Shown in pieces: positions 10,901-20,426 of a DNA stretch of 64,000 nt. Position numbers and translations under genes: made by a program. The stretch comes from Pyropia yezoensis. Its lineage: Eukaryota > Rhodophyta > Bangiophyceae > Bangiales > Bangiaceae. Each line of letters opens with the position of its first letter. Position 1 is the first letter of the stretch. Where the stretch lies: the NCBI GenBank assembly GCA_009829735.1, contig CM020618.1:20321346-20385345 (forward strand), written 5' to 3'. The notes under the pieces are model-generated. The model did no database searches and was not told the DNA's origin. It worked only from the letters and a program-made list of their open reading frames with translations.

Positions 10901-12030
10901 CGCGACCGAGCCCGGCGGTGGTTGCTGACCAACAAACACCCTCTGGTCAGTCGTGTCTGGCTTCAGTGTCGGCAGGATAACTCTAAGTATGTATCTCGCG
11001 GGTGTTAGTCCTGCTCGACAGAAGCTGTGGACTATCAATCTAAGTCTTTTCACGGACAATTGAAGCAACGCTGAGTCGACTTCTGTTCTGAAATTGCTAT
11101 GACAGCTTCAGAGCGGCTGTCGAAAACAAGCTGTCCACGACTCGTGCAAATTAATAGAACACTTGAAAGTAAACAGGAACTGTTAGGCTAAATGGATATA
11201 GGTAAGGCACACTTGATCACCATGACAACTACACAGCGAACATGCCACCGCAACTATGCCCCTTCGATCCATTACCCGAGCGCTGTGTCGCTCTTCAATT
11301 CGTGCCTCGCTATGTCGGCAGAGCCTCTCACCACCCTGTGAGGGCACTTGCCTGTACTGTACATACGTACCGGGTCAAATGTGCTGCTTCCAACGACGTG
11401 CACAGGTAGATAACATATATTTGGTGGTGTACTCCCTAAATATTTCGTTCAAGATCTGCCCAACACAAACTAGCATAGCACCCTCATATTGAATTAATTC
11501 CGACGCAGCGATGGACTCTGCAAATCGGCCGCAGCACCCGCCACAAAACCCTCTCCCAGCACCCCCCTCCTCTTGAACCGGTGGCGGCGGCACGGTGAGC
11601 TCGCCTGAGCTCCGATCCGCATCTGCCGGCCGCGGCCTGCACTCATTCCGCCACTGGCCAATCCACCGCGCCGTTGGGGGGCGAACTGCTTCGCCTTATG
11701 GCGACCGACAGCCAACGACCGCGCCATTGCTGCAGCGGATTGGCGCGCAGGTGGGACAGGCGGGGTGCGGGGGGTCTCCCGCGGGAACGCCGCCGCTGGG
11801 GGGCGCCCTCGTGGGCCTGGCGGTGGCAGTCGTGGTGGCCAAGTCCCGTCCAAAATATCCGCGCGGGGGAAGCTCGCGCAGTCTGCCTCCGTCGCCATCG
11901 CCAGTGTCCACTCCACGCTCTTGTTCCCGTCACTCGTGCTGTACTCCCCTCAGCCCCCACCTGTTGCAGGCGCTCAACCCCGCCGCACGCTCGACCAACC
12001 CCCGCCCTTCTTATTACCCATTCCGTCATC
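7901..12030. other. Long spacer upstream of two divergent genes
   Basis: About 4.1 kb between the divergent starts of the zinc-finger gene and the phycoerythrin gamma gene. Long open frames occur on both strands between 8130 and 9950, but none shows a recognisable domain and their composition follows the local GC content. The part from about 10980 to 11500 is much AT-richer. No tRNA, repeat array or transposon end was recognised. Promoter elements of the gamma gene should lie at the right end. Confidence 0.5.
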
Positions 12031-13410
12031 ATGGCCGCCTTCGTGATCACTGGCTCTACCTTCACGACCGCAGGGGCACCGACCCGTGGCGCCTTTGCCG
12101 GCGCGGCGGTGTCGCCCCGTCAACTCGGCGCGTTGCGGCCTTCAGCTGTTGCACCCCCCCGCATGGTTGCCTACTCCCTGGACAAGTACAACAAGCTGAG
12201 CGGCGGCGACGCAGCGCCTCCGGCGGTGGCGGGCCCGCAGGGCATGAGCGGCAGCTACCGTGCCTACCTGGACAGTGTTAAGGCGTCCAAGGGGGAGTCC
12301 TACCGCACGCCGCGGCGCACGGCAGCGGGTGGCCCGTCGCCTGCCTACTCCACGTCGGCGCTGCTGGCGGGCGGCAGCCCCTTTTTCTATCTCCAGGGTG
12401 CTGCGACGGCGGCCAAGTTTGGGAAGGGCGGTGATGCCACAGCCGATGTTGTGCCAGGCGGGCGCACCGGTGCGGCTGCGGACAAGTACATGGCGCAGTG
12501 TGTGCGCTCGCAGTACAAGGCGACGGCTGTGTCGACCGGTGTGGTACGTTGGAGCGCCCGGGGGGGCGTTGGGAGGTTGCCTTTTGGGGGGATAGGGAGG
12601 ACCAGGGCAATGAAGGGGAGATGCCTTACATCGGGTTGTCGAGAGACGGACGGGACGTCAGTGGCGAGGGCGGCAGGTCGACCGCAGGCAGGCGACGTGG
12701 TCGTGCTGCGAGCCTTTGCCAGACAGTGTCACTAACGTGACTCGGATTTCACTGCTGCTGTCGCGAATGGTCCCCCTCTCGAGATTTCCACTCCTACCAT
12801 CCCAAACCTGCCGCCCGTCCTCCCCTCTTAGTACACACCCGCGTGCACGGAGGGCACTGTCAAGGGCGCCGCTGATGCGTCGCGCGTCGCCGCCTTGTCA
12901 GCCGCCTTCCGGGCCGGCCAGCGGTCGTCTGCGCAAAAGTATGGCGACTACTACGAGGCGCGGCGGCAGGCCACTCTGGGCACCCACGGCTGCTCGTACG
13001 AGGAGGCGCTGGTCAGCTCCTACCCCCGCGTGGCGGCAGCCATGGTTATGGGCCAGGCAGAGGCCACCCGCTCGTGCGTCAGGTACGGCATGCCCTCCTC
13101 GACGGCCGAGACGTACATGGCCGCGTCGGTGGATCGGCAGATGAAGGCCCGTGCGGTCGCCACCGGTGTCTACAGCCCGGCTTGCACCGACGGGGGCGTG
13201 AGCGGAGAGGCCGAGACCAAGCGGGTGGCGGCGCTCGCCACTCGCTTCCGCGCGGGCCACCTGCCTGCCACCGCTCGCGCGCAGGCGGCCTACGACGCTG
13301 CCGCGTACGCGCGGCTTCACTTTGGCCACGGCTGTGGCTACGAGGAGGCCGCTTTTGAGCGCTACCCTGCTGTAGCCGCCGCGATGCGCCCTTCGACGGC
13401 CCGGTATTGA
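12031..13410 (+). CDS. Phycoerythrin gamma subunit (phycobilisome linker), one intron
   Basis: Exons 12031-12543 and 12832-13410 give 363 residues; the intron 12544-12831 has GTACGT and TTAG ends and phase 0. Gamma subunits sit in the central cavity of R-phycoerythrin hexamers, act as linkers and carry bilins. The first 45 or so residues are Ala/Thr/Ser-rich with arginines, like a plastid transit peptide. The mature part is two related units: PACTEG and HGCSYEEAL in the first are echoed by PACTDG and HGCGYEEAAF in the second, and YMAQCVRSQ is echoed by YMAASVDRQ. Six cysteines lie in these motifs as candidate bilin sites. The intron falls exactly at a repeat boundary (TGV, then Y), and the equivalent point in the second unit is uninterrupted. 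Family identification is from memory of red algal gamma subunits. Confidence 0.85.
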
Positions 13411-14139
13411 GTGCGACGACTGTTTGGGTGGACACGGGCTGTGGCGATGTGGGAGGGGGGGGTAGGGGGAGCAGTCAGAGGCATAGGCGACAGCACTGGT
13501 GGCTGCCGCTGGCGGACCGCCGACAGGTGGGGAGTGTGGCACGTTTGGGGTGGGGGTTAAAGCTTTACATAGCTGCGCGTTTATTTTAAGCCTCTTTTTC
13601 TTCGCGTTTATGTTTTATTCCCGCCCGCCCGCCGTCCGTCCCCTCCCCACCGGAAGAGCCTGCAGAGGGACGACCTACGCCGCTCGAGCGCGAGCGCGGC
13701 TCGTCTGCCGCTGGACCGCGCGGGAGTACCCACCGCCGCCATCCCCCCAATCACCCCCGCCACAAGCACCACTAGGCTTTGCCACCGGTGGCTGCGTCAG
13801 CGGCGGCGCAACCATCCACAGGCCGTGCCACTGACGGAGCCGCCATCTCCTCCACACCCTGCCATAAGCGCCGCCGCTACCGCCCACAGGTCTTGCCTTA
13901 CCAACGGCACACTCACAGCTCACAGGCCCTGCTATTCCACCACAGTCGCCACCGCCGCCGCTGCCGCCCTCCGTCCCACAAGAGACACGCCACGAAGGGC
14001 TGGCGGGGGAGGGAAGGGGCGCCCACCCTCCCCCCCTCCGGGAAACCTCGTCGCAGTACTCGCGCCCACAGCCGCCGACGCCGCTGCCGCCGCCGCCGCC
14101 GCCGCCGCCGCCGCACCCCTTACGGCACACCCGCCCCCA
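13411..14139. other. Spacer between gamma subunit gene and PSMG4-like gene
   Basis: No gene seen. An AT-rich stretch (about 13560-13620) follows the gamma gene stop and suits its 3' end. The rest is CCG/CCA-rich low complexity and open in several frames. Confidence 0.5.
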
Positions 14140-14309
14140 CTATGGACGGGGGCGGGAAGAGGGGCCGCCGGCCGCCGGCGACGCTCCCCTCCCCCCTTCC
14201 CCTGCCCGACCGCGGCAACCCCCCCCCCCCCCCCCCCCCCGGCAGCACTCACCCCATGGCCGCCGTCGGCGCCCCCCCCCCCCCGAGGGGCACCCCCGGC
14301 GGCTCCAGC

Positions 14310-14770
14310 CCCCCCCCTCGCTCCCGCTACCCCCCCCGCCGGTCCCACCCACCCCCCCCCCCCCCCCCCCCCACCCCGCCCTCACGCATGCCGTCAAGGA
14401 TCGCCGCGAGAAGCGTCGCTTCCACCGCCGCCGCCACCCCCCCCCCCCCCCCTCGCCCAGCACCACGCTCGCGTACACGCCCAGGCCCGTCCGCGCGGCG
14501 AGGCGGCGGGCGAGGCCGACGCCGGCGGGGTCCCCCCCGCCCCCCCCAAAGCCACCCCCCCCCCCACCCCGCGGCTCCCCACCAGGCGGGTGGTGGCGGT
14601 GCCGAGCGCCACGTCCAGGCCGCCCAGGCGGCTGCCGGCCGACCCCGCGGGCGTGGCCGCGTCGGCCCACACCCACACCGCACCGCGGAGGAAGAGGAGC
14701 TGGTAGCGGATGACGCCCGGGGGGGTGGGCGCCGGCCGTGTAAAGGCAACGAGCCGTAGGGGGGGCGCGG
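14310..14770 (-). pseudogene. PSMG4-like proteasome assembly chaperone, frame broken at G runs
   Basis: Read on the minus strand, three successive frames each hold part of what looks like proteasome assembly chaperone 4, which helps build the 20S alpha ring. Frame one (about 14740-14540) has VIRYQLLFLRGAVWVWAD, then LGGLDVALGT and LVGSRG. After a G-rich stretch, another frame has LARRLAARTGLGVYASVVLG (about 14510-14455). After a second G run, a third frame has VEATLLAAILDGMREGG (about 14435-14390). The known family has the same order: a strand ending in VWV, a LxVAM helix, LLG, LAxRLAxKT, a qVfVSynL strand and a final amphipathic helix. Both frame changes coincide with long G homopolymers, so sequence error is as likely as real decay. 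The N-terminus was not located. Confidence 0.42.
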
Positions 14771-15257
14771 GGGGGGCGGCGGAGGGAGGAGGGGGGGGGG
14801 GGTCCCATTGGCAACGGCTGGGACGTGAGGGGGGGAGGGGGGGGGGATGGGGTGACCATGATGGGGATGGGAGCTGGGGGGTGGACGATGACGGGGCGGG
14901 AAGGGGGGGTGGGCACCAACGGGGGTGGGGGCTGGAGACGAGAGGGGGCGGAGCGGGTCGACAGCGGGGACGGAGTGGAGTGGAGTGGATTTGGTGGGGG
15001 CGTGTGACTGGGGGAACGAGTCGTCGCTGTCAACGACGATCGCCGGCGTGATCCGCGCACGTGACACTGAGGGAATGAATGCCGCGTCATCCTCTGCCCC
15101 CTCACCGCCCCTCTTTTGATACATGAGCTACACCCCACCCACCCTTCCTCCCCCCCTCTCCCCCCCCCCCCCCCCCCCCCCACACACCCCCCCCCCCCCC
15201 TTCCACATCAACCCTTACCCTGCCCCTCCCCTATCCTCCGCCCTTCCCCACCCCGCA

Positions 15258-16976
15258 TCAGCCGTCCATGGCGTCGAGCGTGCGGAGGATGTGGCCAAAG
15301 TCTGGCCGCGCCGCCGGGTCGGCCGCCCAGCAGTCGCGGAGCAGCGCCGCAACGGGCGGCGGCAGGTCCCCCGGGATGGGCAGCCGCGCGCCCTCCACGC
15401 CCACCGCAAAGAGGATCTGCACCGGCCGGAGGCCCTTCCACGGCTCCCGCCGGGTGTGGAGCTCCCAGAGGAGGACGCCAAACGAAAAGACGTCGGCGGC
15501 CGCCGTGTAGGGCTCCCCGTCCATCACCTCGGGGGCCATCGTGCACGGCGTGCCGAGGGGGGGGGGGGGGGGTGGGGGGGGGGGGTGCGCCGCCGTGCCC
15601 CCCCCGCCCCCGTCGCTGTGCTCGCTGCCGCTGTCGCTGGCGGGCGCGGCAGCGGCGGCGGCGGCGGCGGCGACGGGCCCCCGGAGGGTGGACGATAGCC
15701 CAAAGTCGGCAATCACCGTGTGGGTGCCGCGGACGAGCACGTTTTGGCTCTTGAGGTCACAGTGGAGGATCCCCCGGCTGTGGAGGTAGAGGAGCCCCCG
15801 CGCAATGCCGCGGGCAAAGCCCAGCGGCTCGTGGTCCGCGTCGGCGCCGCGGCCACTCCCGTCGAGCACCGAGCCGTGGAGGTAGGTGTGGAGGCTGCCG
15901 CCGGGGAAGAGCTCCGACACGATGCACAGCGGCTTGTGCGGCTGGACGGCGCAGCCCATGTAGAGGAGCAGGTTGGGGTGCCGCAGCGACGACAGGACCG
16001 CCACCTCGGCGAGGCACGCCTGCAGCGTCGGCGCTGACCAGCCGGACGTGGAGCCGATGGCGCGCCCGCGGGGGGGGGCGGCGGTGGACCCCGCGCGGGG
16101 GGTGACGCTGCCGCCGCCGTCGGCGCCGTCGCCCTGGGCACCGTCGTCCGAGGCCCCCTCCCCTCCCTCCCCGCCGCCGTCCTCCCCGTCCGCCGCGTCA
16201 GGGAGGGAGTGGAAGACTTTTATCGCGACCGGCATCATGAGCCAGCGGCCACGCCAGACGGCCGCGTGGGCTCCCTCCCCGATGGGCGCCTCCAGAGACA
16301 GCGCGTCGTGGTCAATGAGGAAGGGACTCGAGTCGGCCGCCATGCCGGGGGGGCTCGTATCGGCCGCGCCGCCGGAGATGGGGGGGGCAGCGGCGCTCGC
16401 AAGGCTGACGAGGGAGGAGGGGAGAGCGGGGACGGAGGGGGGGGGGGGGGGGGCAATGGACGCCGCGCTCCGTGCGCCACCGCCATCCCCCGCCGCCCCG
16501 CCTGGCGGCGCGGCGTCGACCTTGGCCGCCGCCGTCACCGCCCCCACCTGCGCCGCCGCCGTCCCCACCACCGCCGCCGCCGCGGGTGCCGGCGGGAGGG
16601 GCGGGAAGAGGGTTCCTGCCGCCCCCCCCCCCTGCCCCGACCCTCTTCCCCCCGCCATGTCCTCGAGGAAGCCAATGCGGGTGAGCTCCAGCGCCAGCAG
16701 CTCCCGCTCCTTTGCGCCGCGGAGCGACGCGATCTCGTCCCCACACGCGGCGCCGAGGCCGGCGAGCCAGTCGTGGAGGACCCCGTTGGTGGTGGACCAC
16801 GAGGCAAACTCGTCAAACGAGATGGCCCCGTCGCCGTCCACGTCCATGGCCGCAAACGCGGCGGCCGCCTCGGCCGCCGCGGCCGCCAGGTCCTCCTCAT
16901 AGTTGAACCGGACCGTCACGGACACGACCTCAGCGGCCGCCGCTCCCCTATGCCACCCGCCACCACTGCCGCCGCT

Positions 16977-17008
<32 letters not shown>

Positions 17009-17733
17009 TTTCCCTGTCCTCCTCTGCATGCGACAGGGGGAGGACGTGACGGGGATGCGCCGCCCCGTCTGCCGCGCGCACAATCTCCGCGACGCGGCGG
17101 AGGTTGCACAGCATGAGGAAGACGTAGGGGAGCTCGTCGAGGGAGAGGGTACCAGATGAGTCCACGTCGTACATCTCAAAGAGGTAGCGCAGCCGGTCCT
17201 GTGGCGGTGCCGCGGGGGGGGGGATGGCACGATTGCGAAGGGGCGGGGATGGGGGGGGGGAGGGGGCGGCGTACCCGCGGTGGTGGCAGCGGTGAGACAG
17301 GCAGCCACGCGGGTGCAAGCGAGAGAGCGTCAGCAACCGGCCACCCAACGGTACAAGCAGTGGCTGCGCCGCCGCCCCGCCGCCGCCGCGTACGCGCCAC
17401 CCGTCGCATCGTCCAATCCTCTCACACGCACTCCTCCTCTTCTCCTCTACACACCGTACCTCCCAGTGGTACACCACCGTGCCCTTCCCCCCCCCATGCA
17501 TCCCCTCTTTTCACCCCCCCCCGCCTCCCCTCCCTCCCAACGTACCCGCATGCTCCCGCGGGACAGCACCGCAAAGCCGAGGAGAAACTCCCGCGCAGAC
17601 ACCAGGCCGCTGGCGTTGGTATCAAACATCCGAAAGAGAAAGTCCGCGTTGACCGCCGGCGGCAGCGCCATGCCCGCCACGAGCGCGCGGAAGCCCTCCC
17701 GGGGCATCTCCCCTCCGTACGGGTCGCCGTCCC

Positions 17734-17764
<31 letters not shown>

Positions 17765-17905
17765 CATTGCCGCCGCCGCCGCCGCCGCCGCTACCCGCTG
17801 GTGCCTCACAAACGCGCCGTAGAGCGCGGATACCTCGAGCCCCTGCACCGCCTGGAGGGCGCTCACCCCGCCGTCATCCCCTCTGCCCACCCCCCCCCCG
17901 CTGTT

Positions 17906-17936
<31 letters not shown>

Positions 17937-18094
17937 GTGGCCCCCGCCACAGTCGCCGACCGGGCTGCCGACGCTACCGTGGGCAGCGCCACCGCCCCTT
18001 CAGCCGCCGCGTCGCCGCCGCCGGCAGCGGCGGCTGCGGCGGCGGCGGTGGCGGTGGTTGTCGATGGCGCCGCAGCGGACCAGGAGGCGCCCAT
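15258..18094 (-). CDS. EF-hand and TKL protein kinase fusion, one intron
   Basis: Exons 17546-18094 and 15258-17198 give 829 residues; the intron (17199-17545) has GTACGT and CCACAG ends, phase 0. The N-terminal half is a calcium-sensor module: canonical 12-residue EF loops DTNASGLVSARE (158-169), DVDSSGTLSLDE (194-205) and DVDGDGAISFDE (about 300-311), preceded by a degenerate hand. The C-terminal half (about 480-829) is a Raf/TKL-like kinase with a GEGAHA glycine loop, AIK lysine, HCDLKSQN catalytic loop, DFG and an APE-like MAPE. The HCD form makes it a non-RD kinase. The start at 18094 gives MGASWS, which suits N-myristoylation (MGxxxS); the frame is open to 18421. Long poly-Gly, poly-Ala and poly-Pro inserts split the domains. 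It probably phosphorylates Ser/Thr proteins in response to calcium, perhaps at a membrane (inference). Confidence 0.82.
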
Positions 18095-19364
18095 CCCGCC
18101 AGCACCACCGTGGAAAGGGGAGAGACCGTAAGCAGAGGGCGAGGTGGGGGGAGCAGGGGTGGGGGGGGGGGGGGGGGGAGGTGTGGAGGATGGAGATGGT
18201 GAATCCGCGGGAGCGCCGCGTGCGAGGAGGGCGGACAGGGGAGGGGTGAGGTTGGGGGGGGAGGGGGGAGGGGGGACGGGACGGGAAGGAGCCGCACGAT
18301 CGTGACTGCTGGCGATGGTGGGCGTGTTTTGACGCGCAAGGGGTCGGCGGGGGGGTGCCGCGCGCGGCCCGCGACGTTGAGCGCCGCGCCGATGAGGGTC
18401 ACGGGAGGGGCGGGTCACCACGGGGGGGGGAGGGAGCTCCCATCATGAGCATGATGTCTCCGCCGTTCCACACGGCGAGGGGCTCCCAGTGTTGGCAGCG
18501 ACAGGGGTCCCCAACGGAGGGGCGGCGGTAGTCACGAGAGAGGGGCAGCCCGCCGAGGGTTCTGACCCCCAACGGACCCCCCCAGGCCAAGAGGACCAGG
18601 TGTGCCAGCGGGAGGGACCTCCGCGGGGGGGACCCTCTTCGCCTCCCGCCCCCCCCCTCCTCCCCCGCCTAGGTCGCCAAGCGCGGCTCGAGATCCCGTT
18701 GCGTGTGACACTGGGCGCCACGTCGGTGGCCGCCGCCGCCACGCCGACGTGGCTGTATGGACTTGACGCACGCCGCCTGCCCCCACCGCCACACCCCCCC
18801 CCCCCGACCCGTCACTCGCCGCCCGCCGCCTCGCGCCCGCGGGACGCTGTCGCCCCTCCCACCGTCCGTCTGTCGTGGTGGGGCGAGACCCGAGACCCCG
18901 CCTCATCGCGCGGAGCCACTGGCGCGGGGGGGGGTGCAGCCGCGCCGCCGCTGCTGCCGCTGCCGCTGCCGCTGCCGCTGCCGCTGACGCTGCCGCTGCC
19001 GTTGGCGCGCACCGCCGCTGCGTCGGTGGCGGCACGGCCACCGGGCGTCTGCGTGCCGCCACCGCTATAGCGCGCGGGGTGGGCGCCGACCCCCTCCCCA
19101 TTCGTACTCATCATGACATTGTGGTGCTGTACAGTACATGATACAGCACAGTGGTGCTGTATGTAACATACCCACTGCTGCGTGTCAATAGTTTACAGGG
19201 CACGACTGAAGCGCCCCCCCCCGCCCCCCGCCCCTCAGACCACGCCCCTGCTTCCTCTCCCCAGCGCTCACCTCCCCCCCAACCCCCCCCCCCGGCGCAC
19301 CCCCTACGCGTCCACACTTCCCCTCATCCCCTCCCCTCTCACCATCACCCCCCACCCCGACGTC
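18095..19364. other. Upstream region of the kinase gene, possible further 5' exon
   Basis: On the minus strand 19114-18812 is an open frame starting MMSTNGEGVGAHPARYSGG with a Gly-Ser repeat and ending in a Ser/Arg-rich part. It starts with a proper ATG in a cleaner context than its surroundings and could be a small gene or a first exon of the kinase gene, but no splice link was found. A short duplication of TACAGTACATGATACAGCAC type lies near 19128-19160. Nothing else is recognised. Confidence 0.28.
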
Positions 19365-20426
19365 TCAGCAATTCCACTTTGTGCACCCGTGCCGCTTCAC
19401 GCACAGCCGGAACACTTTGCTGGTGCCATCCCAGTTGAGGATGATACAGCAGGGTGCGCAGATGACGCCCCCCTTTCTCCGGACGGCGGGGGCGGGCAGC
19501 GCCCCGTCTGCCCCCCCCGACCCGGCAGCCGCGCCCCCGCCGCCCCCACCACAGGCACTGCCCGCCTCACCGCCACCGCCACTGCCGTCGTTGCCGTTGC
19601 GGTAGCCGAGGCGGTCGACCGGATCAGGCAGCACAGGCGCGTCGGGGGGGCCGTGCCGCCGTGGCGGTGCCGCTCGTCTGTCGCCGTCGTCGTTGGCGAT
19701 GGCTGCGACCACGGCAGCAGCGACGGCAGCGGCGGCGGCGGCAGCGTCTGCGTCCCGCTCAACGTCGGCGGTCACAACCCCCGTCGCGTTGGCGACCGGC
19801 GTGGCGGCGGCGCCGCTGCTCGCGGCGGCTGCCGCAGCGCCGCCGCCGCATGCAGCGGCCGCCGCAGCGGTGTGCCGGTGGGGACGATGTGGGTGCGGGT
19901 GGGGAGCGGGGCGGTGCCGCCCACCCCGGTAGACGGCCGCCCACTGCGCGTCGGACCAGCGCTGTCGACCCGACAGCTGGAGCACAAACTGGTACGCGGC
20001 GTCCACATAGAGGACCTCCCAGTGCTCCACAAAGCACGCGTACCCGTCGCGTTGGAGCGCCGCCTCTGTGCGCGTCGTCCGCTTTTGCCACCTGTCCAGG
20101 GCGCGGAGGCGGGGGCTCATCCAGCGGGATGTGAGCAGCTGGAAGGCGCGGGTGGCGTGCTCCGGGAAGCGGTACGCGTGCATGGCCCGGGCGACCGCGT
20201 GGGCGCGGGCGGGGATCTCGCCTGGGAGGAAGCACACGCCGGGGACCGTCCAGCTGCGGCCGGCCGGGCTGGTGATGACCGTGGGGAGGTGCACGTGGGC
20301 GGCCGTGAGGGAGGGGGCGCCCGTCAGCGCGGCTGATGTGACGGCGGCGGCGGCCAACGCCCATGGCAACAGCAATCGTCGCCAGATACAGTGTCGTCTT
20401 TGGAGGGGGGTGGGGGCGCGCACCAT
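19365..20426 (-). CDS. Secreted or membrane-anchored protein, unknown function
   Basis: Predicted 353-residue protein, family not recognised. After a short basic start (MVRAPTPLQRRHCIWRR) comes a hydrophobic stretch of about 20 residues typical of a signal peptide or anchor. The following segment to about residue 170 has good mixed composition with Trp, Tyr and His and looks like a folded domain (PGVCFLPGEIPARAHAVARA, then YACFVEHWEVLYVDAAYQFV). The middle is Ala/Gly-rich and disordered. The last 35 residues hold six cysteines in CAPCC-x15-C-x5-C-x5-C spacing, which suggests a disulfide or metal-binding tail. The ATG at 20424-20426 was chosen because it directly precedes the signal-like segment; the frame is open to 20786. 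Confidence 0.5.
   Translation of the reverse strand: MVRAPTPLQRRHCIWRRLLLPWALAAAAVTSAALTGAPSLTAAHVHLPTVITSPAGRSWTVPGVCFLPGEIPARAHAVARAMHAYRFPEHATRAFQLLTSRWMSPRLRALDRWQKRTTRTEAALQRDGYACFVEHWEVLYVDAAYQFVLQLSGRQRWSDAQWAAVYRGGRHRPAPHPHPHRPHRHTAAAAAACGGGAAAAAASSGAAATPVANATGVVTADVERDADAAAAAAAVAAAVVAAIANDDGDRRAAPPRRHGPPDAPVLPDPVDRLGYRNGNDGSGGGGEAGSACGGGGGGAAAGSGGADGALPAPAVRRKGGVICAPCCIILNWDGTSKVFRLCVKRHGCTKWNC

Noticed and set aside
13779-14759. Plus-strand Pro/Arg-rich frames opposite the PSMG4-like gene
   Set aside because: Homopolymer-driven composition; the minus strand carries the family motifs.
16209-17159. Plus-strand frames opposite the kinase
   Set aside because: Shadows of the kinase coding strand.
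18399-18590. Minus-strand segment reading HWEPLAVWNGGDIMLMMGA, briefly suspected to be part of an AlkB-like dioxygenase
   Set aside because: No metal-binding HxD...H set or flanking domain found in any frame.
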